DNA of 64,000 bases from an uncultured Dehalococcoidia bacterium (GTDB taxonomy: Bacteria > Chloroflexota > Dehalococcoidia > Bin125), in assembly GCA_958295515.1 (NCBI GenBank), contig CATQGW010000001.1, forward strand, positions 62,001 to 126,000. Direction: 5' to 3'. This document shows, piece by piece, positions 1 through 8,484 of this stretch. A program made the translations under genes and the position numbers. The notes under the pieces are model-generated. The model made no database searches and was not told where the DNA came from. It saw nothing but the letters and a program-made list of their open reading frames with translations. Numbering within the stretch: the first letter of the stretch is position 1; every line of letters begins with the position of its first letter.

Positions 1-1077
1 GATCGTCCCAATGTCGATGCCCAGCTCCAGCGAGGCAGTGGCCACGACTGCCCGCAGGTCGCCCGACTTGAGCCGCTGCTCCATCTGGTGTCGGCGATCC
101 TTGGCCAGGCTGCCGTGATGGCTGGCGACATGCTCCTTGCCGACCCGCTCGGTCAGGCGGTGCGCGATCCGCTCCGCGAGCGCCCGCGTGTTGACGAAAA
201 TCAGCGTCGTGCGGTGCTGCTCAATCAGCTCGCCCAGACGGTCGTAAATGCTGTCCCAGAGGTCGTGCGTGGGGATCGCCGCCAGCGGTACGTCGGTCGT
301 CTCGATCCACAGCTGCAGCTCGCGCTGGTGGCCGAGGTCCAGAATCTGGCAGTCGCGCGCTGCTCCGTCGTCGTCCAGACCGGTCAGGAACGCGGCGATC
401 TGGTCCATCGGCTTCTGCGTCGCCGAGAGCCCAACGCGCACCGGCCGCTGGGCGGCGACGCGGTCCAACCGCGCCAGCGAGAGCGCCAAGTGGCTGCCGC
501 GCTTATCCCGCACCATCGCGTGGATTTCGTCCACGATCACCGTCTGCACCGTGCGCAGCGTCTCGCGGCTGCGCTCGGCGGTGAGCATCAGATAGAGCGA
601 CTCGGGCGTGGTGATCAGGATGTGCGGCGGGCGCTTGACGATCGCCTGCCGCTCCGCCGCCGGCGTGTCGCCGGTGCGCACCGCAGTGCGAATGCGCGGC
701 ATCGGCGCGCCGCCCAGCGCGCTCGACTCCGCCCGCTCCCGCGCCAGTTCCGCAATCTCCCGCAGCGGCTCTTCGAGATTGCGCTGGATGTCGTTGGAGA
801 GCGCCTTGAGCGGCGAGACGTACAGGATCCGCGTCTCCGCAGGCAGTTCGCCCGCCTGCTGGCCGAGCCGCACGAGATCGTCGATCGCCGTCAGAAACGC
901 GGTCAGCGTCTTACCCGAGCCGGTCGGCGCGGCCAGCAGCGTGTCGCGCCGCGTGCGAATCGCCGGCCAACCCGCAACCTGCGCATCAGTCGGCCCCTCA
1001 AAGCGCGCCCCAAACCAGTCCCGCACCAGCGGGTGAAAATCGGCCAAGACATCGCGGGCAGCTGTGGTGGTGGTCAT
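1..1077 (-). CDS. Lhr-type DEAD/DEAH-box helicase, N-terminal part (partial)
   Basis: Superfamily 2 helicase that would unwind nucleic acid using ATP, of the large Lhr (long helicase-related) kind linked to DNA repair. The reverse strand reads 359 codons from an ATG at 1077 and stays open to base 1, so the C-terminal part lies outside the window. Visible motifs in order are the Walker A APTGSGKT near residue 50, [11 protein letters not shown] (Ia), [10 protein letters not shown], the DEAH-type box VDEIHAM, GLSAT (motif III), [10 protein letters not shown] and the second RecA-like domain ending [11 protein letters not shown]. Family membership is clear from motif order and spacing. Which Lhr subtype cannot be settled without the missing C-terminus. 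Confidence 0.92.
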   Translation of the reverse strand, partial: MTTTTAARDVLADFHPLVRDWFGARFEGPTDAQVAGWPAIRTRRDTLLAAPTGSGKTLTAFLTAIDDLVRLGQQAGELPAETRILYVSPLKALSNDIQRNLEEPLREIAELARERAESSALGGAPMPRIRTAVRTGDTPAAERQAIVKRPPHILITTPESLYLMLTAERSRETLRTVQTVIVDEIHAMVRDKRGSHLALSLARLDRVAAQRPVRVGLSATQKPMDQIAAFLTGLDDDGAARDCQILDLGHQRELQLWIETTDVPLAAIPTHDLWDSIYDRLGELIEQHRTTLIFVNTRALAERIAHRLTERVGKEHVASHHGSLAKDRRHQMEQRLKSGDLRAVVATASLELGIDIGTI

Positions 1078-1216
1078 ATGTTCGGAAGGCTAGCGCACCC
1101 TGCGGGCGTTTTACAGTAGTGGTCCACCGTACGTCGCCGCAGCCCCAACGCAGGGGCGCGCAGCCGTAGAATGTGCGTGCTGGCGTGATGCTTGGTCAAG
1201 CCCCTCTGGAGGCGTC

Positions 1217-1633
1217 GTGAATCTGCGCAACCGCACGATCTACATCGGCGACAATCTGCCGCGCCTCAAAGGCATCGACAGCGAAACGGTCGACCTCATC
1301 TACCTCGATCCGCCGTTCAACAGCCGCGGCGAATACCAGTGGCCGATCGGCACGGAGGACACCGGGTCCGGCGTGGATATCGCCGACGGAGCCGACCTCA
1401 CCGATGCGGATCTCGAGCGGCTGATTGATGCGGCGGGCCAATCGACCTTCAAAGACGCCTTCACGCTGGACGACCTCGACGTCAGTCTTCTACAGGAGCT
1501 GCTCGACAACGGGGAGGCAGGCGGCGAGTACACGCTCGCCAACACGCAGCTGCTCTGTAGCCGCTGCAACCGAATCAAAGGCAACCGCGACATGGACTAT
1601 CTCGCCGAGCGCCTCGCCGCGCTACAGGCGTAA
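1217..1633 (+). pseudogene. Collapsed DNA methylase / HNH relic (138 aa)
   Basis: The frame begins at a GTG with a GGAGG ribosome-binding site at about 1208-1212. Residues 1-60 match the N-terminus of an amino-methyltransferase: a GDNLPRL opening, then VDLIYLDPPFNS, which is catalytic motif IV (DPPF/Y). A FKDAFTLDDLD segment follows. The frame then jumps to TQLLCSRCNRIKGNRDMDYL, the zinc-knuckle end of an HNH motif that in full-length relatives lies inside or after the methylase. The SAM-binding motif and the first half of the HNH are missing, so an in-frame deletion is the simplest explanation. It is probably inactive. A functional mini-protein is possible but less likely. Confidence 0.7.
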
Positions 1634-1803
1634 AGGAGGTTGGTATGGCAATCCAATGGCCCGCAGCGTTCAGCGAAGTGAGGCAGAGCTGCTTTACCTG
1701 GCGGACTCTGCAAGTCGCCATCGCGCTGTGGCACGCCATTGGCCTTGCTGAACTTCTTCGTTTAGGAGCGACCGCTGGTCGACGCCGTCTGCGTAAGCGA
1801 TAG
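1631..1803 (+). pseudogene. Relic of an M20 peptidase start, 52 codons
   Basis: Right after the methylase relic there is an AAGGAGG site at 1633-1639 and an ATG at 1645. The first seven codons read MAIQWPA, close to the MTIQWPA start of the intact M20 peptidase at 3451. Eighteen bases (caatccaatggcccgcag) are identical at 1649-1666 and 3455-3472. Similarity fades after about 12 codons. The frame then runs 40 codons without recognisable content, antisense to the 3' end of the reverse transcriptase, and stops at 1801-1803. I read it as a duplicated or displaced gene start left when the RT segment arrived. Confidence 0.55.
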
Positions 1804-3472
1804 CCCAGCGCTTTTCAAGAGAGTGAAGTAGATCAAATTCCCGTCGGTTAAACAACTCGTGCCTAACAGACGATCGATCTAGAAGATAAGCGCCATGTCG
1901 AGCCCAGCCTCGTACCGGAACTGATTGCGCATGCCGAGCGATCTCGAGCAACTGCTGCGCTAGCAATTTGCGACTCGGCATCACACTTGGTAGGGTAGTT
2001 GCGGCCCGAATCGCGTGGACGACTTGCTCATCGCTCGCGGGCTGTTCGTCTATGAGATACTGCGCTAGCGAAATAAGGCGCACTCGCTGACGAGCATTAC
2101 AGATATGCGCAAGGTAGTTGCCCATTCGCCCCGCGGCGAGTTCCCATGCGGTGGGCTTAGAGATCGCTAAGTCTGCAAGAGCCCTTCGCCGCGGCTGTTG
2201 CTCCGCCGGGATGGTCGATAACCATCGTAGAACACGGCGCATCCGCGACATGTCTGGATCAGCCATGACTAAGGATCTAAACAAGACGTTCTCAGCCTTC
2301 CTGATACTTTTTTCGCTAGGTTTCCTGTTTCGCTTCAGATCACTTAGGTCACTTTGTGACTTTACGAATCCACTGATAAGATCGTCTGTCGTCCCTTCAT
2401 AATCCCGGCCCCATGTCCGTGTCGTCTTCGCTACAGAAACTGAAAGCCCTTGCTCGTCCAATGCTTCTTTCAGCACAGCCAGCAACTCTTCTATAGCTTC
2501 TCGATCATTGCCGAGCACCAAGTAGTCGTCGGTCCAACGATCCCACTCAAGGGCCGATCGTAGATCGACTTCGTCATCGACATGACGCAAAACGAGGTTG
2601 CAGAGGAGCGACGAGACTTCTGCACCGATTGGTATGCCGTTGAGGCCAGTGTCACTGCGGTGCTTTTCGAGGATGAGTCGGGTTACGTGGCCTAGATCAG
2701 GGTCAGTAACCGCGGCAATTGCCTGCGCGGCGACTTGAGGAGCGATCGATGGAAAGAAAGCAGCGATGTCAGTGCGAAGGCCATCGCTATACTTAAGCGC
2801 TCGTAACTCGGAAAGACGCCTTCTAAATTTGGCGTGTGTTTGACCGAACGGCACGCGAAACAGAACAGGCACTTGAGGATCGAATGTGCCGGAAAGCTCG
2901 AACCGATTAGAGATGGCATGGTCTGACTGCGCAAGGCAGAGTTGAGACGCATAGGGATGAAGCCTAAACCGGATCCAGAGTTCTGCATACGGATTAAGGC
3001 AGGTCATCTTGCGAGCTATTCGTGTGTCGTTCATCGCGTCTTTTTTTCGCATACCCCATGTCGCGCCGCTGGGATTTACGTAGAAGGCATGCTCGAAGTC
3101 GGCGGCGACCAAGGACGCGTGCTCAGGCGAAAGCGTCGAATACCAGACGAGATCATCGTGACCCAGTGGGTCAGGCATCTGTGCGTCTTCACTCTTGGCG
3201 AAGGACAGATATGCATGGAGGTTGGGGAGCAAATGTTCATGTGGCATCGTGAATGTCCTCGTCGAGCAGCATAGCCAGCGCTTCTTAGGGGCGGACTGAC
3301 GGCAAACACACACTACCGGCACGGCTGGCGAACATCAAGATTGGGGATGTGCTGCCGCGCTCAGTGGCGCGTGCCAGGCAGCGATAGGACATCAATGCGG
3401 AAATACGGTAGGGTATGTCCCCCACGGACGGATCGAGAAAGCAGGAGATTATGACAATCCAATGGCCCGCAG
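1649..3472. repeat. 18-bp direct repeat flanking the reverse transcriptase
   Basis: The string caatccaatggcccgcag occurs exactly at 1649-1666 and 3455-3472, either side of the RT gene. Both copies sit just inside an ATG preceded by a purine-rich ribosome-binding site, so they are the 5' ends of two related reading frames. They could be a target-site duplication or a remnant of a tandem peptidase duplication. The sequence alone does not decide this. Confidence 0.6.
1694..3247 (-). CDS. Solitary reverse transcriptase, Abi/unknown-group (DRT-like)
   Basis: RNA-directed DNA polymerase of 517 residues from the ATG at 3247 (start MPHEHLLPNL, with GAGG about 11 bases upstream). A further 25 upstream in-frame codons look non-native. 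RT motifs are the motif A TDIAAFFPSI near residue 159, motif B GIPIGAEVSSLL near 204, the catalytic WTDD near 238-241 and a motif D/E lysine in SVSVAKT. A helical region of about 220 residues follows with no maturase, endonuclease or thumb-X domain that I recognise. This layout resembles the Abi and unknown-group RTs, several of which act in phage defence. No retron msr-msd or DGR template repeat is visible. The gene is clearly AT-richer than its neighbours (26 G+C of 60 at 2281-2340), suggesting transfer. The defence role is inference. Confidence 0.82.
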   Translation of the reverse strand: MPHEHLLPNLHAYLSFAKSEDAQMPDPLGHDDLVWYSTLSPEHASLVAADFEHAFYVNPSGATWGMRKKDAMNDTRIARKMTCLNPYAELWIRFRLHPYASQLCLAQSDHAISNRFELSGTFDPQVPVLFRVPFGQTHAKFRRRLSELRALKYSDGLRTDIAAFFPSIAPQVAAQAIAAVTDPDLGHVTRLILEKHRSDTGLNGIPIGAEVSSLLCNLVLRHVDDEVDLRSALEWDRWTDDYLVLGNDREAIEELLAVLKEALDEQGLSVSVAKTTRTWGRDYEGTTDDLISGFVKSQSDLSDLKRNRKPSEKSIRKAENVLFRSLVMADPDMSRMRRVLRWLSTIPAEQQPRRRALADLAISKPTAWELAAGRMGNYLAHICNARQRVRLISLAQYLIDEQPASDEQVVHAIRAATTLPSVMPSRKLLAQQLLEIARHAQSVPVRGWARHGAYLLDRSSVRHELFNRREFDLLHSLEKRWAIAYADGVDQRSLLNEEVQQGQWRATARWRLAESAR

Positions 3473-4755
3473 TCTACGACGAAGCCCTCACCCTCTTCGT
3501 CGAATACCTGCGCATCGACACTTCGAACCCGCCCGGCAACGAAGCGCCCGCGGCTCGCTGGCTGGGCGCGATCCTTGAGGCTGAGGGGATTGAGACCGAA
3601 TACGTCGAAATCCTGCCCAACCGCGAGGCCGTCTTCGCCTGGCTGCGCGGCGACGGCTCCAAGCGCCCCATGATGCTCTGCAACCACACCGATGTCGTGC
3701 CCGTCGAAGCCGCCTACTGGACCAAGCCCGCCTTCGAGGGCGTAATCGAGGACGGCAAGGTCTACGGGCGCGGCGCGGTCGATATGAAGGGCTGCGGCAT
3801 CATGCACCTGCTGACCATGCTGCTGCTCAAGCGCGAAGGCGTCCCGCTCAAGCGCGACCTCGTCTTCTGCGGCGTGCCCGATGAAGAGGCCGGCTCCGTC
3901 TGGGGCATGGACTGGCTCTGCAAGAACCGCCCCGACCTCGTCGATGTCGAGTTCGAACTCTCCGAGGGCGGCTCCGGCTCCACCCAGCTGCTCGGCGAAG
4001 AGGCCAACATCTTCTCCGTCGCCACCAACGAGAAGGACATCTGCTGGCTGCGGCTGACCTCCGTCGGCACGCCCGGGCACGGCAGCCGCCCGCACTACGA
4101 CAACTCCGCCGTACACCTCGTCAACGCCCTCGCGCGCCTCGCCGCCTGGGAGCGCGGCGTCGCCATCACCCCCGAAACCCGCATCTGGCTCGACCGCCTC
4201 GCCGCCGAGGGGCACATCCCCCAGATCGAGAGCGAGAGCCAGCTGGAGGCGCTGGTCGCCGAGCACCCCGGCGCGCACGCGATGTTCCTCAACACGCTCA
4301 ACGTGACCATGATCAACGCCGGCATCAAGGCCAACGTGATCCCGGCCAAAAGCGAAGCCACCATCGATTGCCGCCTGCTGCCCGGCCAGGACCGCGAGGA
4401 TTGGCGGCAACAGGTGATCCAGGTGATCGACGACGATCGAATCAGCGTCGAATTCTCCGACTGGGGCCAGGACCAGCCGGTATCGGTCGATTGGGACACC
4501 GAGCTCTACCGCACCATCGAAACCGTCGTCACGGAAGCGGTGGAGGACGCCACGGTAGTGCCGGGCGTCTGCGTGGGCGGCACTGATAACCGCTTCCTGC
4601 GCCAGCGCGGCATCCCCGCCTACGGCTTCATCCCCGTCCTGCTCAGCCCCGAAGAGGCCGCCGGCTTCCACGGCAACGACGAACACCTGACCATCGAAAA
4701 CCTCAACATGGGCGTCGAACTCACCCACGAAATCGTCCGCCGCATGGCGACGTAG
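3451..4755 (+). CDS. M20-family metallopeptidase / deacetylase (ArgE/DapE-like)
   Basis: A 434-residue zinc-dependent amidohydrolase that would cleave an N-acyl amino acid or small peptide in the cytoplasm. The ATG at 3451 is chosen because GCAGGAG sits at the right distance; an earlier ATG at 3415 lacks a site. Family motifs are present: NHTDVVP (first metal His and Asp), YGRGAVDMKG (bridging Asp), VPDEEAGS (catalytic Glu pair), SEGG, a dimerisation lid with GHGSRPH, TIDCRLLPGQD, and a C-terminal GFHGNDEH (metal His). Substrate cannot be told: ArgE, DapE and carboxypeptidase-like members share these motifs. Its start resembles the relic at 1645. Confidence 0.9.
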   Translation: MTIQWPAVYDEALTLFVEYLRIDTSNPPGNEAPAARWLGAILEAEGIETEYVEILPNREAVFAWLRGDGSKRPMMLCNHTDVVPVEAAYWTKPAFEGVIEDGKVYGRGAVDMKGCGIMHLLTMLLLKREGVPLKRDLVFCGVPDEEAGSVWGMDWLCKNRPDLVDVEFELSEGGSGSTQLLGEEANIFSVATNEKDICWLRLTSVGTPGHGSRPHYDNSAVHLVNALARLAAWERGVAITPETRIWLDRLAAEGHIPQIESESQLEALVAEHPGAHAMFLNTLNVTMINAGIKANVIPAKSEATIDCRLLPGQDREDWRQQVIQVIDDDRISVEFSDWGQDQPVSVDWDTELYRTIETVVTEAVEDATVVPGVCVGGTDNRFLRQRGIPAYGFIPVLLSPEEAAGFHGNDEHLTIENLNMGVELTHEIVRRMAT

Positions 4756-4846
4756 GGCAGCTTGACTAAGATCAGGGCGATGTCTAGCCTGCCGCGAAGC
4801 ATCCACGGGCGAGTGTGCGCCGTCGCGCACCCCTCCCGCCGATCGT

Positions 4847-4860
4847 GGGGAGGACCGGCC
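4847..4860 (+). promoter_or_regulatory. Ribosome-binding site that sets the surface-protein start
   Basis: GGGGAGGA at 4847-4854 lies 6 bases before a GTG at 4861. It is the only good Shine-Dalgarno match near the 5' end of the large surface-protein gene. It points to GTG 4861 as the true start rather than the unmarked in-frame GTG codons at 4815 and 4845. Confidence 0.6.
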
Positions 4861-7748
4861 GTGAACGTGATCACCGACTTGCGGGGGGGGGGGGGGGTAA
4901 AACCCTAGCTCTGGCGCTGCTCGCGCTCGCGGCTCTGCTCGGCGCATTGCTACTGAGCCTCAAATCCGCCGAAGCCCAAACGACCCCCGGCCCGGCCGCA
5001 TCGATCGAAATCGGCGAACCGTTGGGGTCGCTCTCGGTGAACAGCTACTTCCAACTGACCGCCACGGTGACCGACGCCGATAGCAACGCGGTGGCAGACG
5101 GCACGGCAGTGACCTGGGCGGTCCCATCGGTGGACCCAAACATTATCTTCGTGCCGGCGGGCGCTGTTTTCGTGCTTGCGTCCACCGCCTCCACCACCAC
5201 CAGCGCAGGCCAAGCTCGGGCAATCTTCCTGGTCGTCGGTACCGGCACAGGAACCATCACCGCAACATCAGGCGCCGCCAGTGGGGAGACAGACCTGGTC
5301 GTCAGCGCCGTCGTCACAGCTGAACCGCCTGCTGTCGCCCGCGTTGTTCTCTCGGCGCCGTTTGAATTGCGGCGGACCGCCACGCAGTTCACCGTGCGGG
5401 CTACAGTGACCGACGCCAACGGCGCGCCTGTGCCCGACGGCACTCCTGTCAGCTGGGAAATGGCTGGAGCACTGGCACAGAACCTCAGCTTCACCGCGGT
5501 CTCCCAGGATCGCGCGACCACCAACGGCCAAGCTTCGGCGACCTATCAGGTCGCGATTCCCGTGGGTGACACTACCGCCACTGTGTTGGCGACCGCGAGC
5601 GCCGGTAACGCCAGCGGTACGCAATACCTCGGGACCCCTCGGCCCCTGCCGGTACCTCCGAACCCTGCGACCGCGACGCTGACCAGCGACAAGCCGTCGT
5701 GGATGCTGCTTGAGATCGGCGACACCGTCACGTTGACGGCCACTGCCGCAGACGCGGATGGCGCTGCGGTTCCCGACGGCACAACGGTAACCTGGTCCGC
5801 CACGCCAGTGGGTTTCACGACAGTTTCGACAGAAACCGTGACAACCGCCGGATCAGCAACAGCAACTCTTCAAGCAGCCGAGATGTTCGAACGGCGTGCA
5901 GTGATGATCGCAGTGTTCGGAGGCGCATCAGATGCGGTTCCGCTTCCGTGGATCGGAGCGTATCCCGATCCGCCCGCCGACCTGGCCCTCTCGCTGCGCC
6001 TGCCCGACGATGCGGACGGCATCGTGCCGACTGATTCGACGCTGCAGGTTGGCGTAGCGCTCACGTCCACCGGCCGCGGGCAAACCGTCCAGGTTTCCGA
6101 GGGCACGCTGCGCATCGCGGGAACGCAGGATTGGGAGTCGTCGGGCCGCAGCTCATTGACGATAGACGGCCAGACCGTCAGAACGTTCTCGTTTGCTACG
6201 GGCATCCTTGACGACCCAGACACCTGCAAAGGCGTCTCGGTCGACGGCCAGACCGACTGGACCTGCACCGTCGAGCTCGACAACGCGACAATCTACATCC
6301 CCGCCGGCACGCCCAACGGTACGTTCACGATCTCCGGCACGGTCACCGTCAACGGCCGCAAGTACACCGACACGCTCGAGGTGACCGTTGTCGCGCCCGG
6401 CTCGATCGACGAAGTCGCCGATGTCCAGTTCGACTTCGCCGAGCGGGAACGCGGCGCGAACCGGGGCGAGCCCTACCCGGCCAACATCCCCGCCGGCGGC
6501 GACACCAAATTCCGCCTCAAAGTGCTCAACGAACACGGCAAGGCCTCCGCTACGGGCAGCATCGCCTCGATCCTGCTCACCACCACGATCGGCTCGCTGA
6601 GCTCCGAGCTCGGCACGGATTGCACGGGCGGCGCAACTTGCCAGATTCCCGTTTCCGCAATCACCGCCGCGAACGCCGACAAGCTCGACATCACGCTGAC
6701 CTACACCGCCGACAGCAAGCCCGGCCGCGGCGAGGTGCGCGCGACGGTGATCGCCGGCGACGGCGAAACGTTCACGCGCGGCCCGATCAGCGTCACGCTC
6801 GTCGGCGCGGCAGCCTCCCTCGCAATCAGCGAGCCTGCCACCGGCCTGCTCAGCTCCGCGACAACAGGGAGCGACAACCGCGACGTACTGAAGCTGGCAG
6901 TCACAGCCGCCGACGCGGAAGGTAACAGCGTCGATGTTCCCTATCGCACGCCGCGCGCCACCATCAAAGGTCCCAACGGCAACATCGTATCGAGCGGCAT
7001 CGGCGTCGTCTGGACCGAGGACAGCGACGATCAGGACGAGGCGCACGACCAGTTCACGCTCAATGCGGCAAAGGCGGTTGAAGCGACGATCTCCGTCACC
7101 GCAGAAGCCGCATCTCCGCTTGAGGTCGGCGAGTACACGCTCGAGCTGCGCACCGCCGGCAACACCGCAACGCGCACATTCACCGTCGGCGGCGAAGCGG
7201 CGTCGGTGGCGCTCGGCGAACCTGAGGGATCGCTCGAACTCGACGGAACCGTGTCGTTCACTGCAATGGTGCGCGACGCCGCGGGCGCGCCGGTGTCCGA
7301 CGGCACGCCCGTCGTCTGGTCCGCGCTCAGCACCAGCGAGTCTCCCGTGCTGGTCCAGATCTCGGCCGACACCTCCACGCGCGACGGCGCGGCCACCGCG
7401 ACGTATCTCTCCGTGAACGCGGGCACAGCGATTGTCGCCGCCGAATCAGGCGATGGCCGAGAGGTCAGGGTGATGACGATCGCCGCTGCGCCTGTAGCCG
7501 TTGGCGATCCTGCGCCGCCGGACCCCACCGAGAGCCTCAGCAACCGCGGTCGGCTCGGCTTCGCCGTCTGGCTGGGCGAGCGCGCGACAAGCGCATCAGC
7601 GCTGCTGGACAGCCTGTCCGAAGTCAACTCGCTCGTGCTCTGGCAGGACGGCCGCTGGCAGCGCTACGGCCGCCAAGAGGGCCGCATCATCCCCGGCTCC
7701 TACGACTTCCAAATCCCCCGCGGCGCCATCATCTGGCTCGACCGCTGA
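4861..7748 (+). CDS. Giant secreted Ig-like (invasin/Big-1-type) surface protein with G15 tract at its start
   Basis: About 960 residues. A hydrophobic export signal (LALALLALAALLGALLLS, cleavage near SAEAQ) is followed by at least three Big-1/invasin-like domains. Each begins with an A-x-[IVL] strand and contains DADG-A-[VP]-x-DGT[PTA]V-x-W. A middle region with paired cysteines and an IPAGTPNGTF segment follows, then further Ig-like domains and a C-terminal W-G module (about 7554-7745). From the best start (GTG 4861) the reading frame meets G15 (4883-4897) and ends at TAG 4906. Thirteen or sixteen Gs would join it to the signal peptide, so the gene is OFF as sequenced unless a weak upstream GTG (4815/4845) is used. 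Likely an adhesin. It is a paralogue of the proteins at 57698 and 61413. Confidence 0.8.
4883..4897 (+). repeat. Poly-G tract (G15), candidate phase-variation switch
   Basis: Fifteen consecutive Gs lie between the ribosome-binding site/GTG start and the signal peptide of the surface protein. The flanks are gacttgc before and taaaaccc after, similar to those of the G16 tract at 61043-61058. Length changes of one or two bases switch the frame between a 15-codon dead end and the full protein. Confidence 0.85.
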
Positions 7749-7757
7749 GGCGCTCCC

Positions 7758-8429
7758 CTACTGCAACTTCGAGTAGGGCAGCGGGTTGAGGTAGTAAATC
7801 GACTCCTCCGGCGCATGCTCGCGCAGCGGCTCGATGACCTCGCGGAGCGGGTCGCCGGCGCGGTATTCGAGCATCCCCGATGCGCCGCCGGGCATGATCC
7901 AGAGGTCGGTGAGTTCGCCCGTCCGCCCAATCCGCGTCGCGTAGGCGGTGACCAGTTGGAGCGCACCGCTCGGTTCGAGCGTGTCGACCAGATTGCCGAT
8001 TTGGTCGATGGCGGGGAGCAGGCCGCCAGTGGCGGTCTGGAGCACGGCGAGCATGTACTGGCGAGGCTGGTCGGGGTTCGCGTTGAGCGCGGCCTCGAGC
8101 CGGGCTTCGGTGCCGTAGGAGACGCGGTTGGCGAACTTGGTGGTCTCTTCAATTTCGATTTCGCCGCGCAGCTTCTCGACCGCCGACCACAGCGCGGTGT
8201 CCTGCCCAAGCGAGGCGAGCGCCTGCTCGGCGTGCGCCATGTTCTCGTAGCGGTGGATGCTGAGGTCCCAGCCCATCTCGCCGCCGGAAACCTTCCAGGC
8301 GCCAATCAGGTCGATCCCGTGCCGCTCCATCGCGGGGACCACCGTGTCGGCGTAGAAATCGACGAAGAGGTCGAATGCGGTGTTGGTGATCGGCGTGATG
8401 CGGTGTCGGACTTCAAGGAACAGAGCCAT
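7758..8429 (-). CDS. NIPSNAP-family protein, duplicated dimeric alpha-beta barrel
   Basis: 223 residues with two NIPSNAP-like halves. The first starts LEVRHRITPITNTAFDLFVDFY and the second near residue 120 (RQYMLAVLQ). Ferredoxin-like alpha-beta barrel folds of this type occur in small cytoplasmic proteins of unclear biochemical role, often next to oxidoreductases. The gene has ATG 8429 with a GGAGG-type site and lies 55 bases downstream of the luciferase-like oxidoreductase gene on the same strand, so the two are probably co-transcribed. No catalytic residues can be assigned. The family call is good; the function is unknown. Confidence 0.78.
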   Translation of the reverse strand: MALFLEVRHRITPITNTAFDLFVDFYADTVVPAMERHGIDLIGAWKVSGGEMGWDLSIHRYENMAHAEQALASLGQDTALWSAVEKLRGEIEIEETTKFANRVSYGTEARLEAALNANPDQPRQYMLAVLQTATGGLLPAIDQIGNLVDTLEPSGALQLVTAYATRIGRTGELTDLWIMPGGASGMLEYRAGDPLREVIEPLREHAPEESIYYLNPLPYSKLQ

Positions 8430-8484
8430 GCGGACCTCCCGGTCGGTGCGTTGGGTTGGGTTGCGCGCAGGGTAGGGCTTCGGC

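Noticed and set aside
1694..3247. Group II intron, retron or diversity-generating RT
   Set aside because: No maturase or endonuclease domain, no msr-msd type repeat, and no variable/template repeat pair next to the gene.
4883..4897. Poly-G tract as a pure sequencing error
   Set aside because: Not fully excluded, since the exact count may be off by one or two. But a second tract of similar length and flanks at 61043 before a paralogue makes chance or error alone unlikely.
3361..4947. Long open frame antisense to the M20 peptidase (also 88-1119, 19269-20810, 30933-32405 and 50026-51927 in other genes)
   Set aside because: High-GC coding DNA leaves opposite frames open. These translations are rich in Gly, Ala, Arg or His, have no motifs, and lie over genes with clear motifs.
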